A stretch of 64,000 bases of DNA from assembly GCF_015482775.1 (NCBI RefSeq), contig NZ_CP058214.1:3276501-3340500 (forward strand). Direction: 5' to 3'. Source of the DNA: Kaustia mangrovi. GTDB taxonomy: Bacteria; Pseudomonadota; Alphaproteobacteria; Rhizobiales; Im1. The translations under genes and the position numbers were made by a program. Shown here in pieces: positions 39,980 to 52,109 of this stretch. The notes under the pieces are model-generated. The model saw only the letters and a list, made by a program, of their open reading frames with translations. It searched no databases and had not been told where the DNA came from. The number at the start of each line of letters is the position of its first letter. Positions within the stretch are counted from its first letter, which is position 1.

Positions 39980-40065
39980 GTTGACGGCACGCCGCGGTTC
40001 CACTATTCCCGTCCGTGGGCCACCCCTCCCCACCGAGGGGCCGCTGTCTGAAAGGGTAGCAAGAC
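39980..40065 (+). promoter_or_regulatory. Candidate serC leader element
   Basis: The region just before serC contains a strong hairpin, CCCCTC-CCCACC-GAGGGG (around 40024-40041), then AAAGGG close to the ATG. Corbino et al. described a conserved serC RNA motif upstream of serC-serA in alphaproteobacteria, and the position and operon match. I cannot align it to the covariance model, so the identity and exact limits are tentative. Confidence 0.4.
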
Positions 40066-41241
40066 ATGACAGACCAGACGAAACCGGCCATCCGGCCGGC
40101 TGTTCCGCTTTTTTCTTCCGGTCCTTGCGCGAAGATTCCGGGCTGGACCCCCTCTCTCCTCCAAAATGCATCGCTCGGGCGCTCGCACCGGTCGAAGGAC
40201 GGCAAGGCGAAGCTCAAGCGCGCCATCGACCTGACCCGCGAGGTGCTGCAGGTTCCCGACAGCCATCTCATCGGCATCGTGCCCGCCTCCGACACCGGGG
40301 CGATGGAGATGGCGCTGTGGTCGCTGCTCGGCGCGCGCGGCGTCGACATGCTCGCCTGGGAAAGTTTCGGCAAGGGCTGGGTGACCGACGTGGTCAAGCA
40401 GCTCAAGCTCGAGGACACGCGTATCGTCGAGGCCGATTACGGTGCGCTGCCCGACCTCTCCGAGGTCGATTTCGCCCGCGACGTGGTGTTCACCTGGAAT
40501 GGCACGACCTCCGGCGTGCGCGTGCCGGACGGTGACTGGATCCCGGCCGACCGGGACGGGCTGACCATCTGCGACGCGACATCTGCGGCCTTCGCCCAGA
40601 GGCTCGCCTTCGACAAGCTCGATGTCGTGACCTTCTCCTGGCAGAAGGTGCTCGGCGGCGAGGCGCAGCACGGCGTCCTCATCCTCTCCCCGCGCGCGGT
40701 GGAGCGGCTGGAGAGCCACACGCCCGCATGGCCGATGCCGAAGCTCTTCCGCATGACGAAGAACGGCAAGCTCAATGCCGGCATCTTCGAGGGCGCGACC
40801 ATCAACACCCCCTCCATGCTGTGTGTGGAGGATTATCTGGTCGCACTCGACTGGGCGAAGGAGATCGGCGGCCTCGACGCGCTCGTCGCACGGGCGGACG
40901 CCAATATGGGCGTCGTTGCCGACTGGGTCGAGCGCACGCCCTGGATCGCCCATCTGGCGGTCGAGCCCGCCACGCGCTCCAACACCTCCGTCTGCCTGAA
41001 GCTCTCCGACGAGGCCCTGGCGGGTCTTTCGGACGAGGAGAGCAAGGCGATCCCGAAGCGCATCGTTGCGCTTCTGGAGGCGGAAGGCGCAGGCCTCGAT
41101 CTCGGCGCCTATCGCGACGCGCCTCCGGGGCTCCGCATCTGGTGCGGAGCGACGGTGGAGCGCGCCGACTTGGAGGCGCTCATCCCCTGGCTCGACTGGG
41201 CCTATGCCCGGGCGCTTTCGGAGTTGCGCGCCGCGGCCTGA
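40066..41241 (+). CDS. serC: Phosphoserine aminotransferase (alphaproteobacterial type)
   Basis: The 391-residue PLP enzyme belongs to the TIGR01365-like branch. It starts with [18 protein letters not shown] and has the PLP lysine Lys194 in [14 protein letters not shown]. It converts 3-phosphohydroxypyruvate to phosphoserine. serA starts 54 bases downstream, so the two steps of serine synthesis form one operon. Confidence 0.96.
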   Translation: MTDQTKPAIRPAVPLFSSGPCAKIPGWTPSLLQNASLGRSHRSKDGKAKLKRAIDLTREVLQVPDSHLIGIVPASDTGAMEMALWSLLGARGVDMLAWESFGKGWVTDVVKQLKLEDTRIVEADYGALPDLSEVDFARDVVFTWNGTTSGVRVPDGDWIPADRDGLTICDATSAAFAQRLAFDKLDVVTFSWQKVLGGEAQHGVLILSPRAVERLESHTPAWPMPKLFRMTKNGKLNAGIFEGATINTPSMLCVEDYLVALDWAKEIGGLDALVARADANMGVVADWVERTPWIAHLAVEPATRSNTSVCLKLSDEALAGLSDEESKAIPKRIVALLEAEGAGLDLGAYRDAPPGLRIWCGATVERADLEALIPWLDWAYARALSELRAAA

Positions 41242-41295
41242 CCGCCAGGCCCGGCTCCCCGCAACCGACCCCATTCAATCAGGAGACCTGATCCT

Positions 41296-42876
41296 ATGGC
41301 ACCCCGTGTCCTTATCGCGGACAAGATGTCGGCGCGCGCCGTCGACGTGCTCACCGAGCGCGGCGTCGAGGCCGACGTGAAGACCGGCCTCGACCGCGAC
41401 CAGCTCATCGAGATCATCAACGACTATGACGGCGTCATCGTGCGCTCGGCGACCAAGATCACCGAGAAGGTCATCGAGGCGTCGGAGCGGCTTAAGGTCG
41501 TCGGCCGCGCCGGCATCGGCGTCGACAATATCGATGTCAAGGCGGCCACCGCCAAGGGCATCATCGTCATGAACGCCCCGAGCGGGAACGCGATCACGAC
41601 CGCCGAGCACGCCATCTCCATGATGATGGCGCTCGCCCGTCAGGTCCCGCAGGCCAATGCCTCCACCCATGCCGGCAAGTGGGAGAAGAGCCGGTTCATG
41701 GGCATGGAGATCACCGGCAAGACGCTCGGCATCGTCGGCTGCGGCAATATCGGCTCCATCGTCGCGGAGCGTGCGCTCGGCCTGAAGATGCGCGTCATCG
41801 CCTTCGATCCGTTCCTCACCGACGAGCGCGCCGTCCAGCTCGGCGTGGAGAAGGTCTCGCTCGACGACCTCCTGGCCCGGGCCGACATCATCTCGCTGCA
41901 CACGCCGCTCACCGACAAGACCCGCGGCATCATCGATGCGGCGGCGCTGGCCAAGACCCGCAAGGGCGTGCGTATCATCAACTGCGCGCGCGGCGGTCTC
42001 GTGGTCGAGGCAGACCTGAAGGCGGCCATCGAGAGCGGCCATGTCGCGGGCGCGGCCCTCGACGTGTTCGAGGAGGAGCCGGCCAAGGAGAACGTCCTGT
42101 TCGGCATGGAGGAGGTCGTGTGCACGCCGCATCTCGGCGCCTCCACGACCGAGGCCCAGGAGAACGTGGCCGTCCAGATCGCCGAGCAGGTCGCCAATTA
42201 CCTGCTCCACGGCGCGGTGGCGAACGCGCTCAACATGCCCTCGATCTCCGCCGACGAGGCGCCGCGCCTGAAGCCCTTCATCAAGCTCGCCGAGCAGCTC
42301 GGCTCCTTCGCCGGCCAGCTCACCGAATCGAGCATCAAGGGCATCACCATCGAATATGCCGGCGACGTGGCGGAGATGAACACCAAGGCGCTCAGCTCCG
42401 CGCTCCTGGCAGGGCTCCTGGCACCCATCCTGACCGAGGTCAACATGGTGAACGCGCCGATCGTGGCGGAAAGCCGCGGCATGGCGGTGGACGAGGTGCG
42501 CCAGTCCAAGCGCGGCGTCTACGACACCTATATCCGCCTCATCGTGCGGACCGAACGCCAGCAGCGCTCGGTTGCGGGCACCGTGTTCTCCGACGGCAAG
42601 CCGCGCATCATCCAGATCAAGGGCATCAATATGGAGGCCGAGCTCGGCCCCCACATGCTCTATGTGACCAACGAGGACAAGCCGGGCTTCATCGGCGCGC
42701 TCGGCATGGCGCTCGGCGATGGCGGCATCAATATCGCGACCTTCAATCTGGGCCGCCAGGAGCGCGGTGGCGACGCCATCGCCCTCATCGAGGTCGACGA
42801 CACGGTGCAGCCCGACCTGCTTGCCAAGGTGCGCGCCCTGCCGCATGTCCGCGACGCCAAGTTCCTGACGTTCTGA
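41296..42876 (+). CDS. serA: D-3-phosphoglycerate dehydrogenase
   Basis: The 526-residue protein is the long form. It has a catalytic domain, a Rossmann domain with [16 protein letters not shown] (about 146-160), the intervening ASB domain, and a C-terminal ACT domain (about 452-526, [15 protein letters not shown]). The ACT domain normally senses serine. The [10 protein letters not shown] and [13 protein letters not shown] motifs are intact. It is the first committed step of serine synthesis from 3-phosphoglycerate. Confidence 0.97.
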   Translation: MAPRVLIADKMSARAVDVLTERGVEADVKTGLDRDQLIEIINDYDGVIVRSATKITEKVIEASERLKVVGRAGIGVDNIDVKAATAKGIIVMNAPSGNAITTAEHAISMMMALARQVPQANASTHAGKWEKSRFMGMEITGKTLGIVGCGNIGSIVAERALGLKMRVIAFDPFLTDERAVQLGVEKVSLDDLLARADIISLHTPLTDKTRGIIDAAALAKTRKGVRIINCARGGLVVEADLKAAIESGHVAGAALDVFEEEPAKENVLFGMEEVVCTPHLGASTTEAQENVAVQIAEQVANYLLHGAVANALNMPSISADEAPRLKPFIKLAEQLGSFAGQLTESSIKGITIEYAGDVAEMNTKALSSALLAGLLAPILTEVNMVNAPIVAESRGMAVDEVRQSKRGVYDTYIRLIVRTERQQRSVAGTVFSDGKPRIIQIKGINMEAELGPHMLYVTNEDKPGFIGALGMALGDGGINIATFNLGRQERGGDAIALIEVDDTVQPDLLAKVRALPHVRDAKFLTF

Positions 42877-43045
42877 GAAACGAGCCTCCTCCTCGCCCTC
42901 CGGGCTCTCATGCGCCGGGGGGCGAGGGGCGCGAGCCGGCCGCGAACGGACATACTGTTGTACAGCGACCATCCACCGCTTGGGTTCCCCCCGCCTTATA
43001 GGCTATAGAGCGCGGGTTTGACCAAGTAACACCAAGAGGATCGGC

Positions 43046-44338
<1,293 letters not shown>

Positions 44339-44426
44339 CGGCGCGCGCGGCCGGGCTTGTCACGGCCGGGCAATATGGCGACAGTGGCCGCATGGGCTCT
44401 CCGGAGAGCTGGCGCAGGAGCCGACG

Positions 44427-46250
44427 ATGAACAAGCAGCATCAATACAATATCTGGTACTTCCTGATCGCGATGGGCGCGATCCTGCTGTTCCAGAGCTG
44501 GTGGACCGCCTACAAGACGGTCGAGCCCATTCCCTACAGCCAGTTCCTCTCGCTGCTGAACAAGGGCCAGATCGTCGAGGCGACTGTCGAGCCGGAGCAG
44601 ATCACCGGCAAGCTGAAGGACCCGATCAACAACCGCGATTTCTTCGTTACCAATCGGGTCGAGGACAATGTCGCGGACAAGCTGGAGAAGGCGGGCGTCA
44701 AGTTCACCGGCACGGTGCAGAACACCTGGCTGTCGAACCTGCTCTCCTGGGTCCTGCCGGTCCTGCTGATTTTCGGCCTGTGGATCTTCTTCTTCCGCCG
44801 GTTCGCGGAGAAGCAGGGCATTGGCGGGCTGATGAATGTCGGAAAGTCCAAGGCCAAGGTCTTTGTGGAGAGGGATACAGGCGTGTCCTTCGAGGACGTC
44901 GCCGGTGTCGACGAGGCCAAGATGGAGCTTCAGGAGGTGGTGTCCTTCCTGAAGGATCAGGACAAGTATGGCCGGCTCGGCGCGCGGATCCCCAAGGGCA
45001 CGCTGCTGGTCGGCCCGCCCGGCACCGGCAAGACGCTGCTGGCCAAGGCGGTGGCCGGCGAGGCGGGCGTGCCCTTTTTCTCCATCTCCGGCTCGGAGTT
45101 CGTGGAGATGTTTGTGGGCGTGGGGGCTGCGCGCGTGCGCGATCTGTTCGACCAGGCGCGCAAGGCCGCGCCCTGCATCATCTTCATCGACGAGCTCGAC
45201 TCCCTCGGCAAGACGCGCGCCGGCGGTTTCGGCGGCGGGCATGACGAGAAGGAGCAGACGCTCAACCAGCTCCTTGCCGAGCTCGATGGCTTCGATCCCC
45301 GCGAGGGCATCGTGCTTCTGGCGGCCACCAACCGGCCGGAGACGCTCGATCCCGCCCTCCTGCGAGCGGGCCGCTTCGACCGTCAGGTCGTCGTCGACCG
45401 GCCGGACCGCAAGGGCCGCGCGGCGATCCTGAAGGTGCACATCAAGAAGGTCACGGCCGCCCCCGATCTCGACATCGACGACGTGGCCGGCATCACGCCC
45501 GGCTTCACCGGGGCCGATCTCGCCAATCTGGTGAACGAGGCGGCAATCGTCGCCACGCGGCGCAATGGCGAGACCGTCAAGCTGGAGGACTTCACCGCCG
45601 CGGTGGAGCGCATCGTCGCCGGCGCGGAGAAGAAGGGCCGGCTGCTGCATCCCCATGAGCGCGAGGTCGTGGCCCATCACGAGATGGGCCATGCACTCGC
45701 CGCCGCCAACCTGCCGAGCACGGATCCCGTGCACAAGGTGTCCATCATTCCCCGGTCCATCGGCGCGCTCGGCTATACCATGCAGCGTCCGACCGACGAC
45801 CGGTTCCTGATCACCACGCGCGAGCTGAAGGACCGCATGGTCGTGCTCCTGGCCGGCCGTGCGGCGGAGGACATCATGTTCAACGAGATCTCCACCGGCG
45901 CGTCCGACGATCTCGCCAAGGTGACGGATATCGCCCGGCAGATCGTGACGCGCTTCGGCATGACCAAGGAGCTCGGCCAGCCCGTGCTCGAGCAGCAGCG
46001 CCAGAGCTATCTGGGCGACGGCGTCATGAATATGCGCGAGAAGGACTATTCGGAGGAGACCGCGCGCGAGGTGGATCTCGCGGTCCGCAAGCTGATCTCG
46101 GAGGCTTACGAGCGGGCGAAGTCGATCCTGGAGGAGCATCGCGCGGATCTGGAGAAGGGCGCGGCGCTCCTGCTGGAGAAGGAGACCATCACGCCGGACG
46201 ACTTCCCGCCGCTTGAGCAGAAGAAGGACGTGTCCCGGGCGGCCGAATAG
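44427..46250 (+). CDS. FtsH-family zinc metalloprotease (second copy)
   Basis: The 607-residue protein has the FtsH layout: two membrane helices (about 9-25 and 103-123), Walker A GPPGTGKT (196-203), Walker [12 protein letters not shown] and zinc motif HEMGH (418-422). The periplasmic domain ([28 protein letters not shown]) and peptidase ([22 protein letters not shown]) differ clearly from the first copy. It therefore belongs to the second FtsH branch, which is shorter at the C-terminus. All catalytic motifs are present, so it should be active. Mixed FtsH hexamers are possible but unproven. Confidence 0.92.
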   Translation: MNKQHQYNIWYFLIAMGAILLFQSWWTAYKTVEPIPYSQFLSLLNKGQIVEATVEPEQITGKLKDPINNRDFFVTNRVEDNVADKLEKAGVKFTGTVQNTWLSNLLSWVLPVLLIFGLWIFFFRRFAEKQGIGGLMNVGKSKAKVFVERDTGVSFEDVAGVDEAKMELQEVVSFLKDQDKYGRLGARIPKGTLLVGPPGTGKTLLAKAVAGEAGVPFFSISGSEFVEMFVGVGAARVRDLFDQARKAAPCIIFIDELDSLGKTRAGGFGGGHDEKEQTLNQLLAELDGFDPREGIVLLAATNRPETLDPALLRAGRFDRQVVVDRPDRKGRAAILKVHIKKVTAAPDLDIDDVAGITPGFTGADLANLVNEAAIVATRRNGETVKLEDFTAAVERIVAGAEKKGRLLHPHEREVVAHHEMGHALAAANLPSTDPVHKVSIIPRSIGALGYTMQRPTDDRFLITTRELKDRMVVLLAGRAAEDIMFNEISTGASDDLAKVTDIARQIVTRFGMTKELGQPVLEQQRQSYLGDGVMNMREKDYSEETAREVDLAVRKLISEAYERAKSILEEHRADLEKGAALLLEKETITPDDFPPLEQKKDVSRAAE

Positions 46251-46304
46251 CGCCAGGCAATCCGGCTGGACCGGTGCCGCACGACATCAAGGGGGCTATG
46301 CGCA

Positions 46305-47288
46305 ATGAAGGTGCTCGTGACCGGCAGCTCCGGCCATCTCGGGGAGGCGCTGGTGCGCACGCTGCGCCGGCAGGGATGCGAGGTGGTCGGCCTCGATGTC
46401 GGCGGCGGCCCGTTCACGACGCATGTCGGCTCGGTGGCGGATCGCTCTTGCGTGGCCGCCTGCATGGCCGGTGTCGAGCAGGTCTTCCACGCCGCGACGC
46501 TGCACAAGCCCCATGTCGCCACTCACAGCCGGCAGGACTTCGTCGATACCAACATCACCGGCACGCTCAACCTGCTGGAGGAGGCCGCCGCCGCCGGCGT
46601 CGGGTCCTTCGTCTTCACCAGCACGACGAGCCTGTTCGGCGATGCGCTCGTACCGCCGCCGGGCGCGCCGGCGGTCTGGGTGACGGAGGAGCTGACACCC
46701 GTTCCCAAGAACATCTACGGCGTCACCAAGGCGGTGGCGGAGGATCTCTGCCAGCTCTTCCACCGCAATCGGGGGCTTGCCGCGATCGTGCTCAGGACGT
46801 CCCGGTTCTTCCCCGAGGAGGATGACAGCCGGGCCGTGCGCGAGGCTTATGAGGATGCCAACATCAAGGCCAACGAATTCCTCAATCGCCGCGTCGATCT
46901 TGAGGACGTGGTGAGCGCGCATCTGCTCGCCGCCGCCCGCGCGCCCGATCTCGGCTTCGGCCGCTATATCGTCAGCGCCACGACGCCGTTCGCGCCCGCG
47001 GACATGGCGGCATTGCGCCACGATGCGCCGCGGGTCGTCCGGCGGCATGTGCCGGGTTACGAGGCCGTCTACGCGCATCGTGGCTGGCGGATGTTCCCGG
47101 GGATCGACCGCGTCTATGTCAACGAGCGCGCGCGCACGGAACTCGGCTGGCAGCCGGTCTACGACTTCGCCCATGTGGTCGACAGGCTGGCGGCGGGCGA
47201 CGGTCCGGCGAGCCCCCTGGCCCGTGCGGTGGGCGCAAAGGGCTATCATGACGAGCTGTTCGCCGACGGGCCCTATCCCGTGGATTGA
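46305..47288 (+). CDS. NAD-dependent epimerase/dehydratase (extended SDR)
   Basis: The 327-residue extended short-chain dehydrogenase has the cofactor loop TGSSGHLG (6-13), HAATLHKP, the serine region VFTSTTSLFG and the catalytic pair in YGVTK. Such enzymes act on nucleotide sugars or related compounds. No sugar or LPS genes surround it, so the substrate is open. It is convergent with the LysR gene 35 bases downstream. Confidence 0.88.
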   Translation: MKVLVTGSSGHLGEALVRTLRRQGCEVVGLDVGGGPFTTHVGSVADRSCVAACMAGVEQVFHAATLHKPHVATHSRQDFVDTNITGTLNLLEEAAAAGVGSFVFTSTTSLFGDALVPPPGAPAVWVTEELTPVPKNIYGVTKAVAEDLCQLFHRNRGLAAIVLRTSRFFPEEDDSRAVREAYEDANIKANEFLNRRVDLEDVVSAHLLAAARAPDLGFGRYIVSATTPFAPADMAALRHDAPRVVRRHVPGYEAVYAHRGWRMFPGIDRVYVNERARTELGWQPVYDFAHVVDRLAAGDGPASPLARAVGAKGYHDELFADGPYPVD

Positions 47289-47323
47289 GCATGTGGGGGG
47301 AGTATCCTTCTCCCGCCCGGTCG

Positions 47324-48244
47324 TCAGGCGGCGACACTGCGATCGGCGAAAAAGTCCCGGCAGAACGAGATGAATTGCTGGCGAAGCTCGGTGTCCGGTG
47401 CTTCGCGGGGATAGCCCACCACGATCTGGAGCGGCGGTGTCTGCTCCCTGATGGGGCGGGCGGCAATGGCCTTGCCGTCATAGGTGAGGTCGGCCTGGGG
47501 CTGGAGCGCGATAAGCGAAAAGCCCAGCCCGTTGCCGACCGCGCTGCGGACCACCTCCAGCGAAGGCGAGCTCAGCACGGTGGGCGGCGCGATCTCGGCG
47601 CGCTCGAGCAGCCTGTCGAAATACGACTTGAGACAGGGCAGGTCCAGGGCGACATAGGGGTCGCGCTCGAGCAGTTTGAGGCTGACGACCTTGCGGGAGG
47701 CCAACGCATGGTCAGAGGGCAGGATGACCCGCGGCTGCACGGAGGCGACCGCATCGAATACGAGATCGGGCTGGTCGGCCATATCCGATTCATAGGCGAT
47801 GACGGCCTCGAACCGGCCGTCGCGCAGCCCCGCGACGACGGGCTCGCGCTGTTGTTCGCTCGCCGCGAGCTCGACATTCGGGAAATAGGTCCGGAACGCC
47901 TTGACGAGGCCCGGCAGGTAGAACGGGGCCAGCGTGTCCAGGCATCCCACGCTCAGCGCGCCATCCATTTGCACGGAGAGCCCGCGCGCGGCGGAATCGA
48001 CGGCTTCGGCGCTCGCGAGCAGCTTGCGTGCGAGAGCGAGGAACTCCTCGCCCTGCGGTGTCAGGGATACGCCGCGCGCATGGTGGCGCTCCAGCAGGGT
48101 GAGCTCGAGCGCCGCCTCGAGCTTGTCGAGCGCGAAGGCGACGGCCGGCTGGGACACGTTGAGGGCCCTCGCGGCCTGCGCGATACCGCCGTGCTCCGCC
48201 ACGGCAGCAAAATATGAACACTGTTTCAAGGTGAATCGAAACAT
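47324..48244 (-). CDS. LysR family transcriptional regulator
   Basis: The 306-residue protein has an N-terminal winged helix (FAAVAEHGGIAQAARALNVS, then QPAVAFALDKLE) and the periplasmic-binding-like effector domain (about 90-300). The ATG at 48244 fits the family start; an upstream ATG at 48295 lacks a ribosome site. The gene faces a 780-base gap before thiC, and the nearest candidate target is not obvious. A dyad sits at its promoter. Confidence 0.9.
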   Translation of the reverse strand: MFRFTLKQCSYFAAVAEHGGIAQAARALNVSQPAVAFALDKLEAALELTLLERHHARGVSLTPQGEEFLALARKLLASAEAVDSAARGLSVQMDGALSVGCLDTLAPFYLPGLVKAFRTYFPNVELAASEQQREPVVAGLRDGRFEAVIAYESDMADQPDLVFDAVASVQPRVILPSDHALASRKVVSLKLLERDPYVALDLPCLKSYFDRLLERAEIAPPTVLSSPSLEVVRSAVGNGLGFSLIALQPQADLTYDGKAIAARPIREQTPPLQIVVGYPREAPDTELRQQFISFCRDFFADRSVAA

Positions 48245-48247
48245 AGT

Positions 48248-48273
48248 TCTCTTATCTTTAGGGTGAGAAGAGA
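48248..48273. promoter_or_regulatory. Dyad at the LysR gene start, possible autoregulatory site
   Basis: The inverted repeat TCTCTT (48248-48253) and AAGAGA (48268-48273) has a 14-base AT-rich spacer and lies directly upstream of the LysR start codon. Its size fits a LysR-type site, although it lies close enough to the start to be in the leader. Confidence 0.35.
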
Positions 48274-48295
48274 TTTTTCGTCCCCCCAGGGTCAT

Positions 48296-48780
48296 GGTTC
48301 AGTTGCGCCATAACCAACGGTTACAAAAAACGTGCCAGCACTCTCCTGTCTATCGCGGCGGCAATTTGGGGAAGCCGATTCGCTGTCTGGCCAGGACACT
48401 GGAAAATACGCCATTTTCTGGCAATAAATACTCGTGTCAGGTGCATGGCAAGGAGAAAAAGCTTCTTCTTCGGGGACAGAAGCGGACATTGATCCGTAAA
48501 GGCAAGCTTTCTCTATCTCAATTGTCGTCGAAAGAGTGAAGCTGGTGTCTTTCGCTCCTGAATTGAGCGGTTTTCGGGCGAATGACGACCTGTCGTGATC
48601 TGGCCGGGATACGGTATCCGGCTGCGCGCAGCCAGTGTGTCCGGATGGAACGGGTGCGTTGTTTCGGGGCGTGGGAGGCGGCGGCGGGTTCGGAACCGGA
48701 TGTTCCATTTCGCGACAGGATGCGGGCGGAAAATTCCCGCCCGGCGGGCCAAGCCCCCTTGAGTATGGCGTCCATAAGGC
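48296..48780. other. Unassigned AT-richer gap between LysR gene and TPP riboswitch
   Basis: This 485-base stretch is less GC-rich than its surroundings and holds no gene I can support. An 81-codon frame at 48294-48539 is Lys/Arg/Leu/Ser-rich, poorly preceded by a ribosome site and resembles no known family. It could hold a small RNA, a divergent promoter or decayed sequence. Confidence 0.4.
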
Positions 48781-48800
48781 GCAGAGTCGGGGAGCATTGT

Positions 48801-50911
<2,111 letters not shown>

Positions 50912-50937
50912 CCGGGCCATCCTGTAGGCGGATTGCG

Positions 50938-50970
50938 GGAGGCGCCTCCGGCCGGGGCGCCTCCTTTCTT
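50938..50970 (+). terminator. Rho-independent terminator of thiC
   Basis: A 9-bp perfect stem (50938-50946 with 50956-50964) is followed by TTTCTT. Confidence 0.85.
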
Positions 50971-51039
50971 GTCGGCTATACACTCATGGGTTGAATTTCT
51001 AGACCGTTCGCCCAGAATGATGTCGAGGCGGCGGCGGTA

Positions 51040-51711
51040 ATGCGAACGGGGTGGGGCATGGTCACGGTGAGCGGCGGGCGCCTGTCGGTCGGGGTGGCCA
51101 TCTGGGGGCTTGCGTTGTGGGCCGCGGCGGTCGGACCGTCCGGTGCCCAGGACGGCTATGGCCGGCTTGCGGGCGATGGCGGGAGTGCACCGGGAGCCGC
51201 ATTGGACCGCCTCTGGGAGCGGGGTCTCGACGAGCGCGAGATCGATGGCGGGACGGGCGGGGGCGACCGGGACGTGGAAACCTATGGCGACTGGTCGCTT
51301 CATTGCGTGACCGGCCGGGCGAGCCTCGCCGGCCGCCCCCGGTGCCATGTCTGGCAACGCATCTTCGATCATCGCACGGAGCGCACCATCGTCGCCATGC
51401 AACTGCGCGCGCCCGATCCCGACGGGCGCGCCACGGCCTTCGTCCGCGTGCCGCTCGGCATCCTGCTCGGCGAAGGCGTCGTCATGTCGGTCGATGGCCG
51501 CGCGCCGGCGCGGATCGGCGTGCGGACCTGCCTTCCGGAAGGCTGCGTGCTCCGGCTGGGGCTGAGCCCGGCGCGGATCGAGGCCATGCGGGCCGGCAGG
51601 ACATTGCGCTTCGACATGCGGAACGATCGCGGTCAGCACATGGTCCTGCGCCTGTCCCTCATGGGGTTCTCGAAGGCCTATGACAGCCTCCTCGCCCGCA
51701 CGGATGGCTGA
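51040..51711 (+). CDS. Invasion-associated locus B (IalB) family secreted protein
   Basis: The 223-residue protein has a signal peptide (hydrophobic about 17-31, ending PSGA), a variable Gly/Asp-rich linker, and the IalB core. The core has YGDWSLHCV, a conserved cysteine pattern (RCHVW, RTCLPEGCVLRL) and the C-terminal strand DRGQHMVLRLSLMGFSKAYDSL. IalB of Bartonella aids invasion of erythrocytes; in free-living relatives the role is unknown. It sits just upstream of the giant adhesin gene but 398 bases separate them. Confidence 0.78.
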   Translation: MRTGWGMVTVSGGRLSVGVAIWGLALWAAAVGPSGAQDGYGRLAGDGGSAPGAALDRLWERGLDEREIDGGTGGGDRDVETYGDWSLHCVTGRASLAGRPRCHVWQRIFDHRTERTIVAMQLRAPDPDGRATAFVRVPLGILLGEGVVMSVDGRAPARIGVRTCLPEGCVLRLGLSPARIEAMRAGRTLRFDMRNDRGQHMVLRLSLMGFSKAYDSLLARTDG

Positions 51712-52109
51712 CGGGCGGATGGCCGGCCCCGTCGAACCTCTCCTGTGGTCGCCATGCAACAGGTCGCGGCAAGAGGGACTTTATCCTGGATTGTCGTCTT
51801 TTCCGATATTGACTTGAGGTTGCTATGCTTCATAGTGCTCTCAATGAGGGTATTCGATTGACGAATCGTGTTTGAAGTGTGTCCGCGCGAAGGCCGGTAG
51901 GGCCTTGCCGGACGGAACGGGGGATATCGGGCGCAAGACGATTGGAGCGGCGGGCGATGCCTCGCGTGGTTATGTCGGCCGCTTATACAACTTTAGGTGG
52001 TTGAATTCGGGTGGACACTTTCGGGCCGGGCCGCATCGGCCGGACGCGCATTGGCCGCGCCGGAGGCCGGAGGCGAATGGACCGTTGAAGGATTCGAGGA
52101 GACGGGGAC
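51712..52109 (+). other. Gap before the adhesin gene, with a possible promoter
   Basis: The first 150 bases are AT-rich. TTGACT (51809-51814) with a 17-base spacer to ATAGTG (51832-51837) is a weak sigma-70 candidate. It would leave a long leader of about 270 bases, which could be regulatory. No reading frame in it is convincing. Confidence 0.35.

Noticed and set aside
44340-44426. A heat-shock promoter for the second ftsH
   Set aside because: A CTTGTC is present but no CYTATNT box lies 16-17 bases downstream.
48294-48539. An 81-codon frame divergent from the LysR gene
   Set aside because: Basic, low-complexity protein with no recognisable motif and a poor ribosome site. It is kept only as part of the unexplained gap.
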